DNA from: Halonotius roseus | GTDB taxonomy: Archaea > Halobacteriota > Halobacteria > Halobacteriales > Haloferacaceae | DNA length: 64,000 nt | Direction of reading: 5' to 3' | Assembly: GCF_006861655.1 (NCBI RefSeq) | Contig: NZ_SESI01000001.1 | Span: forward strand, 198,328 to 262,327 | In this document: positions 45,666-53,854 of the stretch, in pieces | How the letters are laid out: every line of letters starts with the position of its first letter | Numbering within the stretch: position 1 is the stretch's first letter | The notes under the pieces: model-generated | Database searches by the model: none | What the model saw: the letters and a program-made list of their open reading frames with translations, nothing else | Told to the model about the DNA's origin: nothing | Position numbers and translations under genes: made by a program

Positions 45666-45797
45666 CGCTGTAACTCCTCGGTGAGTGCCTGCCCGGTGGT
45701 GTGGCCTATGGTGTCGTGCTGTGTCATCGCCCGAATACTCCGTTGGTGGCGATATGTGATCCGACTACTTATAGCATGTGCGGGGCCGAAAGCCGGA

Positions 45798-46757
45798 TCA
45801 GTAGCTGTCGACGTTGGTGCCGATCGAACAGACGTACTCGCCGACGGCAACCTGGGGCAGTCGGCGTGACCGCCAGAGGATCCCGCTGTTGTCGGCGGTA
45901 ACCTCATCTTTCACCGCGCCGAAGGCGTCGGTCACCACAAACAGCGTCTCGCCGGCATCGACACGGCTGCCAAGCTCGGCGCGGTAGTCGACCACCCCGC
46001 CCGCCGACGCACCGTACTGATCGAACCGTTTGGCTCTGGTCTGGCGTTCCATCGATGGCCCGCCGTCGAGGAACTCGTAGTGCCGCAAAACGTTGTAAAC
46101 GCCGTCAACGCCGGTTTGGATGCTGTCGGCGTCAAAGCCGACCGAGCCGCCGAGCTCGGGGTCGACCGTCGGGATCCCCTCATCCGGGGCAACCCGGGCG
46201 AGTTGGCCCTCCGGCCCCTTCTGATCGAGGACGTAGCCGCAGTTGAACACCTTCGCCAAGCGGAGACACTCGCTGTGCATTGTGTGCCGGCGGCCACACC
46301 GCACCCGCACCTCATCGATCATCCGACTGGTCGACCCCTGGTGGAGATCCAAAATCAGATCGGCCGTTTTGGCGATCTCGAAGACGGCGTCGGCGATGCG
46401 CTCGCTGGCGGTGCCCTCCGCGTCACCGGGGAATGTGCGGTTGAGCTTGCGGTCGTCGATCGGGTTGCGGTGTTCGGCGACCTGAAACCCGTGGTAGTTG
46501 ACGATGGCGACGATACAGATCTCGCCGGCGATCTCGTCGGGATCAAGCTGTGGCACCAGCTGCCGGATGACCCCAAGCCCGTTGAGCTCGTTGCCGTCGC
46601 TGACCGCCTGGAGATAGAGCCGCTTGCCATCCTCGGCCCCGTTGATAACCGCAACCGGGAGGCGTGCCGGACTCCCATCGCGGGTCTCACCGACCGCGAG
46701 CCGACCGGTATCGACCTCTCCGGGATCGGCCGCGGCGGTTCCGAGCGTGATCGTCAT
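45798..46757 (-). CDS. succinylglutamate desuccinylase/aspartoacylase (M14) family protein
   Basis: A 319-residue M14-like hydrolase. The usual first zinc motif HGNE reads DGNE here (AVSDGNELNG), with Asp for His; the second His is in LDLHQGS. Substrate-handling NPIDDRKLNRTFPGD matches the ASPA/AstE pattern. The C-terminal domain is a biotinyl-like barrel (GSRVDAGETLFVVTDAFG). It may remove acyl groups from an amino-acid derivative. The start at 46757 is chosen because 25 upstream residues are unlike the family. Confidence 0.78.
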   Translation of the reverse strand: MTITLGTAAADPGEVDTGRLAVGETRDGSPARLPVAVINGAEDGKRLYLQAVSDGNELNGLGVIRQLVPQLDPDEIAGEICIVAIVNYHGFQVAEHRNPIDDRKLNRTFPGDAEGTASERIADAVFEIAKTADLILDLHQGSTSRMIDEVRVRCGRRHTMHSECLRLAKVFNCGYVLDQKGPEGQLARVAPDEGIPTVDPELGGSVGFDADSIQTGVDGVYNVLRHYEFLDGGPSMERQTRAKRFDQYGASAGGVVDYRAELGSRVDAGETLFVVTDAFGAVKDEVTADNSGILWRSRRLPQVAVGEYVCSIGTNVDSY

Positions 46758-46880
46758 TACCGAGCGGAGGGTCGCCCCGTTCTTTAGCGGTTCGATCCCG
46801 TATGAGCGCGCCGGTGACCAAACACTGATCACGACCGGCAGTCGGTGCCCCTTTTGTCGGCCGGGCGCGTAGCGGGAAGT

Positions 46881-47183
46881 ATGAGCGACGGCGATGCTGA
46901 CGGGCAGACAGACGGGCCACCGACAGGAGGGTTGCTTGCGGCGTTGGCGGTCAAACGAAACACCGTTATCGGGCTCGGCGTCGGCGTCGGTGTCGCCGCA
47001 CTCGCCTACCTGGTGCGGATCTTCGAGCTCCTCGGCCCAGTTGGGTTCGAGCGAACGTATCCGATCGTCGGCCCGGAGGCGTGGTTTCTCCTGTTGGCGA
47101 TCGTCTTCGCGTCGGCGACAGCACTCGGCGTCGTCGTCGTGTTGACGGCGATCCGGGCGGTGCGGCTCTCGAAGGATGTGTGA
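46881..47183 (+). CDS. two-helix haloarchaeal membrane protein
   Basis: A 100-residue protein: acidic N-terminus (MSDGDADGQTDG), then two membrane helices at about residues 30-48 and 67-89 and a short basic tail (AVRLSKDV). It is haloarchaea-specific (DUF7536-like). It is divergent from the hydrolase gene and its stop is one base from the opposite-strand regulator end. No function is evident. Confidence 0.6.
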   Translation: MSDGDADGQTDGPPTGGLLAALAVKRNTVIGLGVGVGVAALAYLVRIFELLGPVGFERTYPIVGPEAWFLLLAIVFASATALGVVVVLTAIRAVRLSKDV

Positions 47184-47456
47184 TTAGTCGGCGATCGCCT
47201 CGCTGTTTTCGATGGCGGCTTCGGCCGCCGCGGTGAGTTCGTAGATATTCTGTCTGGCATCGGCGAAGTAAACGTCCTCTTCGACGAGGCCGATTCCTTC
47301 GAGGCGTTCCAGCGCGTACCGCACGGTGCGTGCCGACAGCATCGATTCCTCGACGATCCCCTTCTGAGTCAGCGTCCCGTTGTACTCCAGGACTTTGAAA
47401 ACAAGTTTCGCGCTCGGTGGGAGGTCGTCGAGCGTTTCGTCGTCTGTTCCAGCCAT
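47184..47456 (-). CDS. winged-helix regulator (MarR/TrmB-like, 90 aa)
   Basis: A 90-residue single wHTH: SAKLVFKVLEYNGTLTQKGI, then ARTVRYALERLEGIGLVEED and a beta wing with an Ala-rich terminal helix. The start at 47456 (MAGTDDETLDDLP) is preferred to 47516. It is divergent from the RNB ribonuclease gene with only 91 bases between, so it may control that gene. Confidence 0.78.
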   Translation of the reverse strand: MAGTDDETLDDLPPSAKLVFKVLEYNGTLTQKGIVEESMLSARTVRYALERLEGIGLVEEDVYFADARQNIYELTAAAEAAIENSEAIAD

Positions 47457-47547
47457 CGATATTGGTTCCGAGCGACAGGAGTATAAAACTTCACCAGTCT
47501 CATGGCCGCCCGACACGCCTTTCTACCGGCCACCCGTTGGATCGGCC

Positions 47548-48888
47548 ATGTCAGATGCGCAGGCCGACGCCGGCACCGCCGAGGGCCAAGGCCCGGTGCG
47601 GATCACCGAGGCTGTCGCCGATCGCCTCGCCGAAAAGCGCGCCGAGCTCTTCGAGGAGTTCGAGATCAACGACGAGTTCCCCAGCGACGTGCTCGTCGAA
47701 GCCCGCAAGCGAACCGAGGACGTGTATGCGGAGATCGAGGATGAACTCGACGAGCGGCAGGATCTTCGTGATCTTACGGCGTGGACAACCGATCCGGCCG
47801 ACGCTCAGGACTTTGATGACGCGATCAGCATCGACGCCGACGAGGAAACCTACACGCTGTGGGTGCATATCGCCGATGTCAGCCACTACGTCCACCCCGG
47901 CTCCGAGATGTGGGCTGAGGCGGTCGAACGCTGTAACACCGTCTATCTCCCTGCCTACACCGTTCATATGTTGCCGCCGGTGTTGGCCGAAACCGTCTGC
48001 TCGCTCGTTCCCGAGGAGGATCGCCTTGCTCACACTGTCGAGATGACCATCGACCGCGAGACCCTGTCGTTCGAGGAAGTCGATATCTACAAATCCGTCA
48101 TTCACAGCGACGAGCGACTGACCTACACCGAGGCGGAAAACCGCATCGAGGAGGAGGGCGCGCCGCTGCACGAGGAGTGCAATCTCGTCTACGAGCTGGC
48201 CGACCAGCTCCACGAACAGCGCAAGGAGGATGGTTCGCTCGTGCTCAACCCTTCCCGTGACCGTGCCCACACCATCGTCGAGGAGTGCATGCTGAAAGCG
48301 AACAAAGCAGTCACCCACGAGCTGATGTGGGATCGTGGCGTCGAAGCGATGTACCGCGTCCACCCACAGCCGACACCCGACCAGTGGAACGAGGCCCTCA
48401 AGGAGATTCAGGATCTCGACGGGGTGTCGATCCCGGGGGGCTCGTGGGACGAGCCGCGAAAGGCTGTCAACGCCGCACTGGAGGAATCACCCGGGCGACA
48501 GCTCAACAAGATTCAGCGGGCCGTGCTGAAGGTGATGCCGCGCGCGAAATACATGAACGACCCCTTCGGCGGCCATCACGCGCTGAACTTCGATATCTAC
48601 GGCCATTTCACCAGCCCGATCCGGCGGCTGTCGGATCTGATCAACCACTGGATCGTCGCCGAAAACGACGTGCCCGAGGATCTGATCGAGCTCTGTGACC
48701 GGGCCTCCGACAAGGAGAAAGATGGAGAGACTGTCGAGCGTCTCTACAAGCAGTATATGGAGGAACTCCATCTCGAAGGCCACGCGATCAACGACCGCGG
48801 GCTGGAGGTCGTCGACGACGCTGACTTCGCCGAGATGGATGAGGAGGAACGCGAGAGCGTTCACGAGGTGCCGGAGACACAGCGATAG
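47548..48888 (+). CDS. RNB domain 3'-5' exoribonuclease (RNase R/II-like)
   Basis: A 446-residue nuclease consisting mostly of the RNB domain. Catalytic acids are in DAQDFDDAISID (about residues 91-102), followed by WVHIADVSHYV, and the domain closes with HFTSPIRRLSDLINH. The cold-shock and S1 domains of bacterial RNase R are missing, as in other haloarchaeal members; Haloferax RNase R processes RNA without an exosome partner. The start at 47548 (MSDAQADAG) is used; upstream frame lies in promoter DNA. Confidence 0.85.
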   Translation: MSDAQADAGTAEGQGPVRITEAVADRLAEKRAELFEEFEINDEFPSDVLVEARKRTEDVYAEIEDELDERQDLRDLTAWTTDPADAQDFDDAISIDADEETYTLWVHIADVSHYVHPGSEMWAEAVERCNTVYLPAYTVHMLPPVLAETVCSLVPEEDRLAHTVEMTIDRETLSFEEVDIYKSVIHSDERLTYTEAENRIEEEGAPLHEECNLVYELADQLHEQRKEDGSLVLNPSRDRAHTIVEECMLKANKAVTHELMWDRGVEAMYRVHPQPTPDQWNEALKEIQDLDGVSIPGGSWDEPRKAVNAALEESPGRQLNKIQRAVLKVMPRAKYMNDPFGGHHALNFDIYGHFTSPIRRLSDLINHWIVAENDVPEDLIELCDRASDKEKDGETVERLYKQYMEELHLEGHAINDRGLEVVDDADFAEMDEEERESVHEVPETQR

Positions 48889-48985
48889 CCCGGCCGATAC
48901 GACGCCGACACACCGGACGCCTGCGTCGACAACAAGACAGCTGTTCGACACAACTTTGATTGGCGGGTAATCTAAATAATTGATC

Positions 48986-49819
48986 ATGCGTTTTTCACGC
49001 ACGGAGTCACTCGACCGTCTCAGAGGCACTGTTAACGATGGCGAGCCGGTAATCGGCGCAGGCGCGGGCACGGGTATCTCGGCGAAGTTCGCCGAGCGCG
49101 GCGGCGTTGACCTCCTGATCATCTACAACTCCGGCCGGTATCGGATGAACGGCCGCGGCTCGCTGGCGGGGCTGTTACCCTACGGCGATGCCAACGAGAT
49201 CGTCGTCGAGATGGGCAACGAGGTGATCCCGGTCGTCGAGGACACGCCCGTACTGGCGGGTGTCAACGGCACCGACCCGTTCCGCCAGATGGACGTGTTC
49301 ATCGAGGATCTCAAGCGACGCGGCTTCTCGGGCGTCCAGAACTTCCCAACCGTTGGACTTATCGACGAGGACAGCTCCTTCCGCGCGAATCTGGAGGAAA
49401 CCGGGATGGGCTACGACAGGGAAGTCGAGATGATTCGGGAGGCTTCCGAACAGGAGATGTTGACCTGCCCGTACGTCTTCACTGAGGAACATGCCCGCCA
49501 GATGACCGAGGCCGGTGCCGACGTGATCGTTTCCCACATGGGGCTGACCACGTCGGGCGACATCGGCGCGGAAACCGCCTTCGATCTCGAGGAAGCCGCC
49601 GAGCGCGTCCAAGCCCACCATGACGCCGCCAAGGCGGTCAACGAGGACGTACTGGTCATCTGTCACGGCGGGCCTATCGCGTGGCCTGACGACGCCGAGT
49701 ACGTCCTCAACAACACCGAGGGCGTCGTCGGCTTCTTCGGTGCCTCCAGCATCGAGCGGCTGCCGACCGAGGAAGCCATCCAGAACCAAGCCCGCGAATT
49801 CAAGGAGATCGATTTCTGA
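48986..49819 (+). CDS. TIM-barrel (phosphoenolpyruvate hydrolase-like) protein
   Basis: A 277-residue TIM-barrel enzyme with GAGAGTGISAKFAERGGVDLL at the N-terminus, the sequence motif NFPTVGLID, and HGGPIAWPDDA late in the barrel. Its TGA and the next ATG overlap, so the two proteins are made together. In fungi and plants the same two domains are fused (Tm-1-like proteins). Activity is unknown; an isocitrate-lyase-like or PEP-hydrolase-like reaction is proposed for the family. Confidence 0.78.
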   Translation: MRFSRTESLDRLRGTVNDGEPVIGAGAGTGISAKFAERGGVDLLIIYNSGRYRMNGRGSLAGLLPYGDANEIVVEMGNEVIPVVEDTPVLAGVNGTDPFRQMDVFIEDLKRRGFSGVQNFPTVGLIDEDSSFRANLEETGMGYDREVEMIREASEQEMLTCPYVFTEEHARQMTEAGADVIVSHMGLTTSGDIGAETAFDLEEAAERVQAHHDAAKAVNEDVLVICHGGPIAWPDDAEYVLNNTEGVVGFFGASSIERLPTEEAIQNQAREFKEIDF

Positions 49820-51039
49820 TGGCGGTCGTTATCGTCGGGACGCTCGATACGAAAGGCGAGGAGATCGGCTTCACCCGGGACGTGCTGGAAGCACAGGGCG
49901 TCGCCGTCCACGTCATCGACACCGGTGTCGTCGGCGAGCCGGGGATCGAGCCCGATACCACCGCGGGCGAAGTCGCCGAAGCGGCCGGGACGACGCTCGA
50001 AGACCTCCGCGAGGACGCCGACCGTGGCGAGGCGATGGAGGCGATGGGCGAGGGCGCGACCGCCATCGCCGAGCGCATGCACGAGGCCGGCGACCTCAGC
50101 GGGATCATGGGCCTCGGTGGCTCGGGCAACACGTCGATTGCGACGACCGCGATGCGCGCGCTACCGGTCGGCGTCCCCAAACTCATGGTCTCGACGATGG
50201 CTTCCGGCGACACCGAGCCCTACGTCGGGGCCCGCGACATCATGATGCTGTACTCCGTGGCCGACATCGAGGGCCTCAACCAACTCTCCCGGCAGGTGAT
50301 CGCCAACGCCGCCCTCGCCATGGTCGGCATGCTGACCAACGAGCCCGATGTCGAAGTCGAGGAGAAACCGACCATCGGGATCACGATGTTCGGGGTGACG
50401 ACCCCCTGTGCGAAGACTGCCCGCGCGTATCTCGAAGATCGGGGCTACGAGACCATCGTTTTCCACGCAACGGGGACGGGCGGCCGCGCGATGGAGAGCC
50501 TAATCCGGGAGGGCGTCATCGACGGTGTCCTCGACATCACGACGACCGAATGGGCCGACGAGTTCGTCGGCGGCGTGCTCAACGCCGGCCCCGACCGGCT
50601 TGATGCAGCCGCCGAGACCGGGATCCCGCAGGTCGTTTCGACAGGCGCGCTCGATATGGTCAACTTCGGGCCGCGAGAGTCGGTGCCCGAGAAGTTCGAC
50701 GACCGGCTGTTCCACATCCACAACCCACAGGTGACGTTGATGCGAACGACAGCCGAGGAGAACGCCGAACTCGGCGGGATCATCGGCGAGAAGCTCAACG
50801 CGGCGACCGGGCCGACCGCGCTGGCCCTCCCGCTCGGTGGCGTCTCGATGCTCGACGTGGAAGGCGAGGACTTCTACGATCCCGAGGCCGACGCCGCGCT
50901 GTTCGACGCGCTGCGGGCGACCATCGACGACGACATCGAGCTGATCGAGATGGAGACCGACATCAACGACGACGTATTTGCCGAGAAGATGGCCGAACAG
51001 CTCGATGAATACATGCAGGCTGCGGGTGTTGGGCCCTGA
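49819..51039 (+). CDS. Tm-1-like ATP-binding protein (UPF0261)
   Basis: A 406-residue protein of the UPF0261/Tm-1 N-terminal family: VIVGTLDTKGEEIGF start, GLGGSGNTSIATTAMRALP nucleotide-binding loop, ITMFGVTTPCAKTARAYL and LPLGGVSMLD. In tomato Tm-1 this domain binds ATP and a viral helicase. Here it is coupled to the TIM-barrel gene upstream (stop TGA and start ATG share bases at 49817-49821). The pair likely forms one complex with unknown metabolic function. Confidence 0.85.
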   Translation: MAVVIVGTLDTKGEEIGFTRDVLEAQGVAVHVIDTGVVGEPGIEPDTTAGEVAEAAGTTLEDLREDADRGEAMEAMGEGATAIAERMHEAGDLSGIMGLGGSGNTSIATTAMRALPVGVPKLMVSTMASGDTEPYVGARDIMMLYSVADIEGLNQLSRQVIANAALAMVGMLTNEPDVEVEEKPTIGITMFGVTTPCAKTARAYLEDRGYETIVFHATGTGGRAMESLIREGVIDGVLDITTTEWADEFVGGVLNAGPDRLDAAAETGIPQVVSTGALDMVNFGPRESVPEKFDDRLFHIHNPQVTLMRTTAEENAELGGIIGEKLNAATGPTALALPLGGVSMLDVEGEDFYDPEADAALFDALRATIDDDIELIEMETDINDDVFAEKMAEQLDEYMQAAGVGP

Positions 51040-51058
51040 GGACTGTGTGGGTTCGAAA

Positions 51059-51070
51059 ACAGGGCCCTGT
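51059..51070. repeat. 12-base perfect palindrome
   Basis: ACAGGGCCCTGT lies 20 bases after the Tm-1-like stop, in the gap before serS. It may be a regulator site or part of a terminator; there is no direct evidence for either. Confidence 0.3.
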
Positions 51071-51161
51071 GGTGGTCGTGTTTGATCGGCGTTGGGGTAT
51101 GCGTGATCGCCGCGGTTCCCAATAGATACCGTTTTCACACCGACAGCAAAACGTTCCGGCA

Positions 51162-52541
51162 ATGCTGCGTAGACAGTTCGTCCGTGAGAACCCCGCGGCC
51201 GTTCGTGCTGCCCTCGAACAGAAGGGCGTCGATGTCGACCTCGACCGAATCTTGGAGATCGACGAGGAATGGCGGTCGCTCAAAAGCGAGGGCGACGACC
51301 TCCGGCATGAGCGCAACGAGGTCTCAAGCACGATCGGCCAGCTCAAAGCTGAGGGAAAGGATGAGGAAGCCGAGGAAGCCATCGAACGCTCCTCGGAACT
51401 CAAAGAAGAGCTCCAGACGATCGAAGCCCGCGCCGACGAGTTGGAAGCCGAACTCGAAGCCGCGCTGTTGACCCTCCCGCAGTTGCCAGATGATTCGGTG
51501 CCCGTCGGCGACGACGAGAGCGAAAACGTCGAGCGTCGACGCGAAGGGTTCGACGACCGACGGGAGCTCCCCGCGGAGATCGAACCCCACTACGATCTCG
51601 GCGAGGAGCTGGAGATCCTGGATTTCGACCGCGGCGCGAAGGTCTCGGGTGGCGGCTTCTACTTCGCCAAGGGTGACGGCGCTCGGCTTGAACACGCCCT
51701 GATCCAATTTATGCTGGAGCTCCACCGCGAGCAGGGGTACACCGACATTTTCCCGCCGCTGCCGGTCAACAGCGCGTCGATGCGTGGAACCGGCCAGTTC
51801 CCCAAGTTCACCGAGGATGCCTACCGGATCGAAGGCGACAACAGCGAGCCCTACGACGACGATGATCTCTGGCTGCTGCCGACCGCCGAGGTGCCGGTCA
51901 CCAACCTCCACCGCGATGAGATCCTGCTCGATGACGACCTTCCCCTCAAATATCAGGCTTACTCGCCGAACTTCCGACAGGAGGCCGGCGAACACGGCAC
52001 CGAAACACGGGGGATCGTCCGCGTCCACCAGTTCAACAAGGTCGAGATGGTGAACTTCGTTCGCCCCGAAGATAGCGACGAGCGATTCGAGGGCCTTGTC
52101 AGCGAGGCCGAATCGGTGCTCCAGGAACTCGGCCTACCCTACCGGATCTTGGAGATGTGTACCGGCGATCTCGGATTTACACAGGCGAAAAAGTACGACA
52201 TCGAGGTTTGGGCTCCCGGCGACGATATGGAGGACGGCCCCGACGCTGGCGGTCGGTGGCTAGAGGTTTCGTCGATCTCGAACTTCCGGGCGTTTCAGGC
52301 CCGGCGGGCTGGCATTCAGTACCGACCCGAACAGCACGAATCCGCGGAGTATCTCCACACGCTCAACGGCTCGGGGCTGGCGGTGCCGCGGGTGATGGTG
52401 GCGATCTTAGAGTATTATCAAAACGAGGACGGCACGGTGACAGTTCCGGAGCCACTCCGGCCGTACATGGGTGGGCAGGAACGGATCGAGGGCCACGAGG
52501 CTGTCGGGGAGAGCGCGGTTGGTGACGGCGCGGAAAACTAA
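51162..52541 (+). CDS. serS: seryl-tRNA synthetase
   Basis: A 459-residue class II synthetase. The N-terminal coiled-coil arm (residues 30-105, Glu/Lys rich) contacts the long variable arm of tRNA-Ser. The core has motif 2 FRQEAGEHGTETRGIVRVHQF and motif 3 NGSGLAVPRVMVAILE. It is the common bacterial/haloarchaeal form, not the rare methanogen type. It charges tRNA-Ser and tRNA-Sec where present. Confidence 0.93.
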   Translation: MLRRQFVRENPAAVRAALEQKGVDVDLDRILEIDEEWRSLKSEGDDLRHERNEVSSTIGQLKAEGKDEEAEEAIERSSELKEELQTIEARADELEAELEAALLTLPQLPDDSVPVGDDESENVERRREGFDDRRELPAEIEPHYDLGEELEILDFDRGAKVSGGGFYFAKGDGARLEHALIQFMLELHREQGYTDIFPPLPVNSASMRGTGQFPKFTEDAYRIEGDNSEPYDDDDLWLLPTAEVPVTNLHRDEILLDDDLPLKYQAYSPNFRQEAGEHGTETRGIVRVHQFNKVEMVNFVRPEDSDERFEGLVSEAESVLQELGLPYRILEMCTGDLGFTQAKKYDIEVWAPGDDMEDGPDAGGRWLEVSSISNFRAFQARRAGIQYRPEQHESAEYLHTLNGSGLAVPRVMVAILEYYQNEDGTVTVPEPLRPYMGGQERIEGHEAVGESAVGDGAEN

Positions 52542-52887
52542 CTGGCGGTCGCCCGGTGATGGCCGGGCGAAACGACGTATTGCGTCTATCTTTTCGCTTG
52601 AGGCGGAGCAGGGGTAAGCAGTGCTGTTGGCTGACGAGGGTTGGGCTCCCGGCGACGATACCGATCTGATCAAGGACACCGCTATCGTGGGATTGTAATC
52701 TAGCAAATATTATGATTGGTTGTCATTACACCCCCTTCACATGACGGTGTTACAAACGTATGTATTTCGGGAGACTTATTAGTGAATTGTTTATACATTA
52801 CAGCTATCAGTATCTTCGGGGCGTTCACAGTCAGACCCTCCCCCCGGACTGAACGACATCGTTCCCGCTCTGTAGTGGGACTCATCA
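52542..52887. other. intergenic region with terminator-like hairpin and serS echo
   Basis: TCGCCCGG (52549-52556) and CCGGGCGA (52563-52570) form a perfect hairpin just after serS, with TCTTTTC at 52588 downstream. TTGGGCTCCCGGCGACGATA at 52641-52660 exactly repeats 52208-52227 inside serS. From about 52700 the DNA becomes AT-rich, with TTTATAC at 52790-52796 as a possible promoter for the following genes. Confidence 0.5.
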
Positions 52888-53064
52888 ATGAAACGGCGAA
52901 CTGCACCGCTGACAGTTTGGACGCTGCCTACCGGAAGCGACAGCAGTAGCGCATCTACAGCGGTCGGTGAGGGAAAGATATCGACGCTACCCATTCGCGC
53001 GGCTGAAGCTGTTGGTTGTACGCTGACGAGGGCTGTCTGCGATACCGAGGTGGTACCGCAATGA
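52888..53064 (+). CDS. possible 58-residue ORF coupled to the secreted protein gene
   Basis: ATG 52888 to TGA 53062-53064 encodes 58 residues starting MKRRTAPLTVWTLPTGS and ending TRAVCDTEVVPQ. Its stop overlaps the ATG of the next gene (ATGA), as in coupled haloarchaeal operons. It has no recognisable domain or hydrophobic stretch. It could be a leader ORF or chance; composition is less acidic than neighbouring proteins. Confidence 0.3.
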   Translation: MKRRTAPLTVWTLPTGSDSSSASTAVGEGKISTLPIRAAEAVGCTLTRAVCDTEVVPQ

Positions 53065-53849
53065 AACGACGTGCCATGCTCGCCGGAACCGGTATGCTAC
53101 TGACGGGGAGTGGCATTATCGGCACGTCTGCTGCGTTTGGGGATTCTGTGACCGCGGCGAGTGATTTTGGTGTGATTACAGCGAGAAACCTACGCGTAAG
53201 AGCAGGACAGGCGTTTGCGGCTGATGGGAGTGTCAATGAAGGATATGAAGATCGTTTCGTTGCGTATGAAGAGACTGCAGATAGTATGTTCTTCGACAAT
53301 GCTGGGGGACTCAACAATATTTCAAAAGAAGATATTCCAGTAGCAACTGTCAATCCGAGAGACGAGAACAACAATGACGATCTTGTTTTAGAAAGTGCCA
53401 TCTCTCTTGAGAGTGATGGGGTAGTTTTTGAGGATATTCTTGAAATCGAAAACCGTGGAACCAGCACCGAAAATGTAGGAATCTCGTATGATCGAGACAA
53501 AGATCAGTACGGTGACGATGTTAATGTCGGTGGTGGTGATGATACATTAAATGATTTAGATGTTCAATCGGTGTATAGATTTGTAGATAATAATGGTAAC
53601 CGAATCTCACCGGATCAAGATACACTTGGTTCTAGTGTTGATGATCCTACTACCTTCGTCGAAATTGAACCTAATGAGATTCATCCGATTGATCTGAAAA
53701 TTGATTTTAGTGAGTACGGTAATAGATTTGTGGACGGCACCCCAAAAGAAAATATCCTTCAGGCGGCCCAGCTCGGCGGCCCATTCGAGGGATCAATCGA
53801 TACCGTTGATCTGCTTGATTCGATCACGGTTGGTACCGAAAGCAACTAA
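53061..53849 (+). CDS. SipW-dependent secreted protein (DUF1102/TasA-like)
   Basis: A 262-residue secreted beta protein. MKRRAMLAGTGMLLTGSGIIGTSAAFGDS (given in outline: basic start, hydrophobic run 7-24, small residues at the cut site) is a signal of the type handled by SipW-like peptidases. The mature part has ITARNLRV, LEIENRGTSTENVGISYD and C-terminal PFEGSIDTVDLLDSITVG. It is paralogous to the protein at 55236. One NIS sequon is present. Bases 53200-53740 are much AT-richer than neighbours, suggesting transfer or diversification. Fibre-forming function is inferred from TasA/AbpA relatives. Confidence 0.72.
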   Translation: MKRRAMLAGTGMLLTGSGIIGTSAAFGDSVTAASDFGVITARNLRVRAGQAFAADGSVNEGYEDRFVAYEETADSMFFDNAGGLNNISKEDIPVATVNPRDENNNDDLVLESAISLESDGVVFEDILEIENRGTSTENVGISYDRDKDQYGDDVNVGGGDDTLNDLDVQSVYRFVDNNGNRISPDQDTLGSSVDDPTTFVEIEPNEIHPIDLKIDFSEYGNRFVDGTPKENILQAAQLGGPFEGSIDTVDLLDSITVGTESN

Positions 53850-53854
53850 GCGGT

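Noticed and set aside
52716..52949. A 77-residue plus-strand ORF before the secreted protein gene
   Set aside because: It runs through the AT-rich promoter zone, lacks acidic composition and ends without coupling to the next gene.
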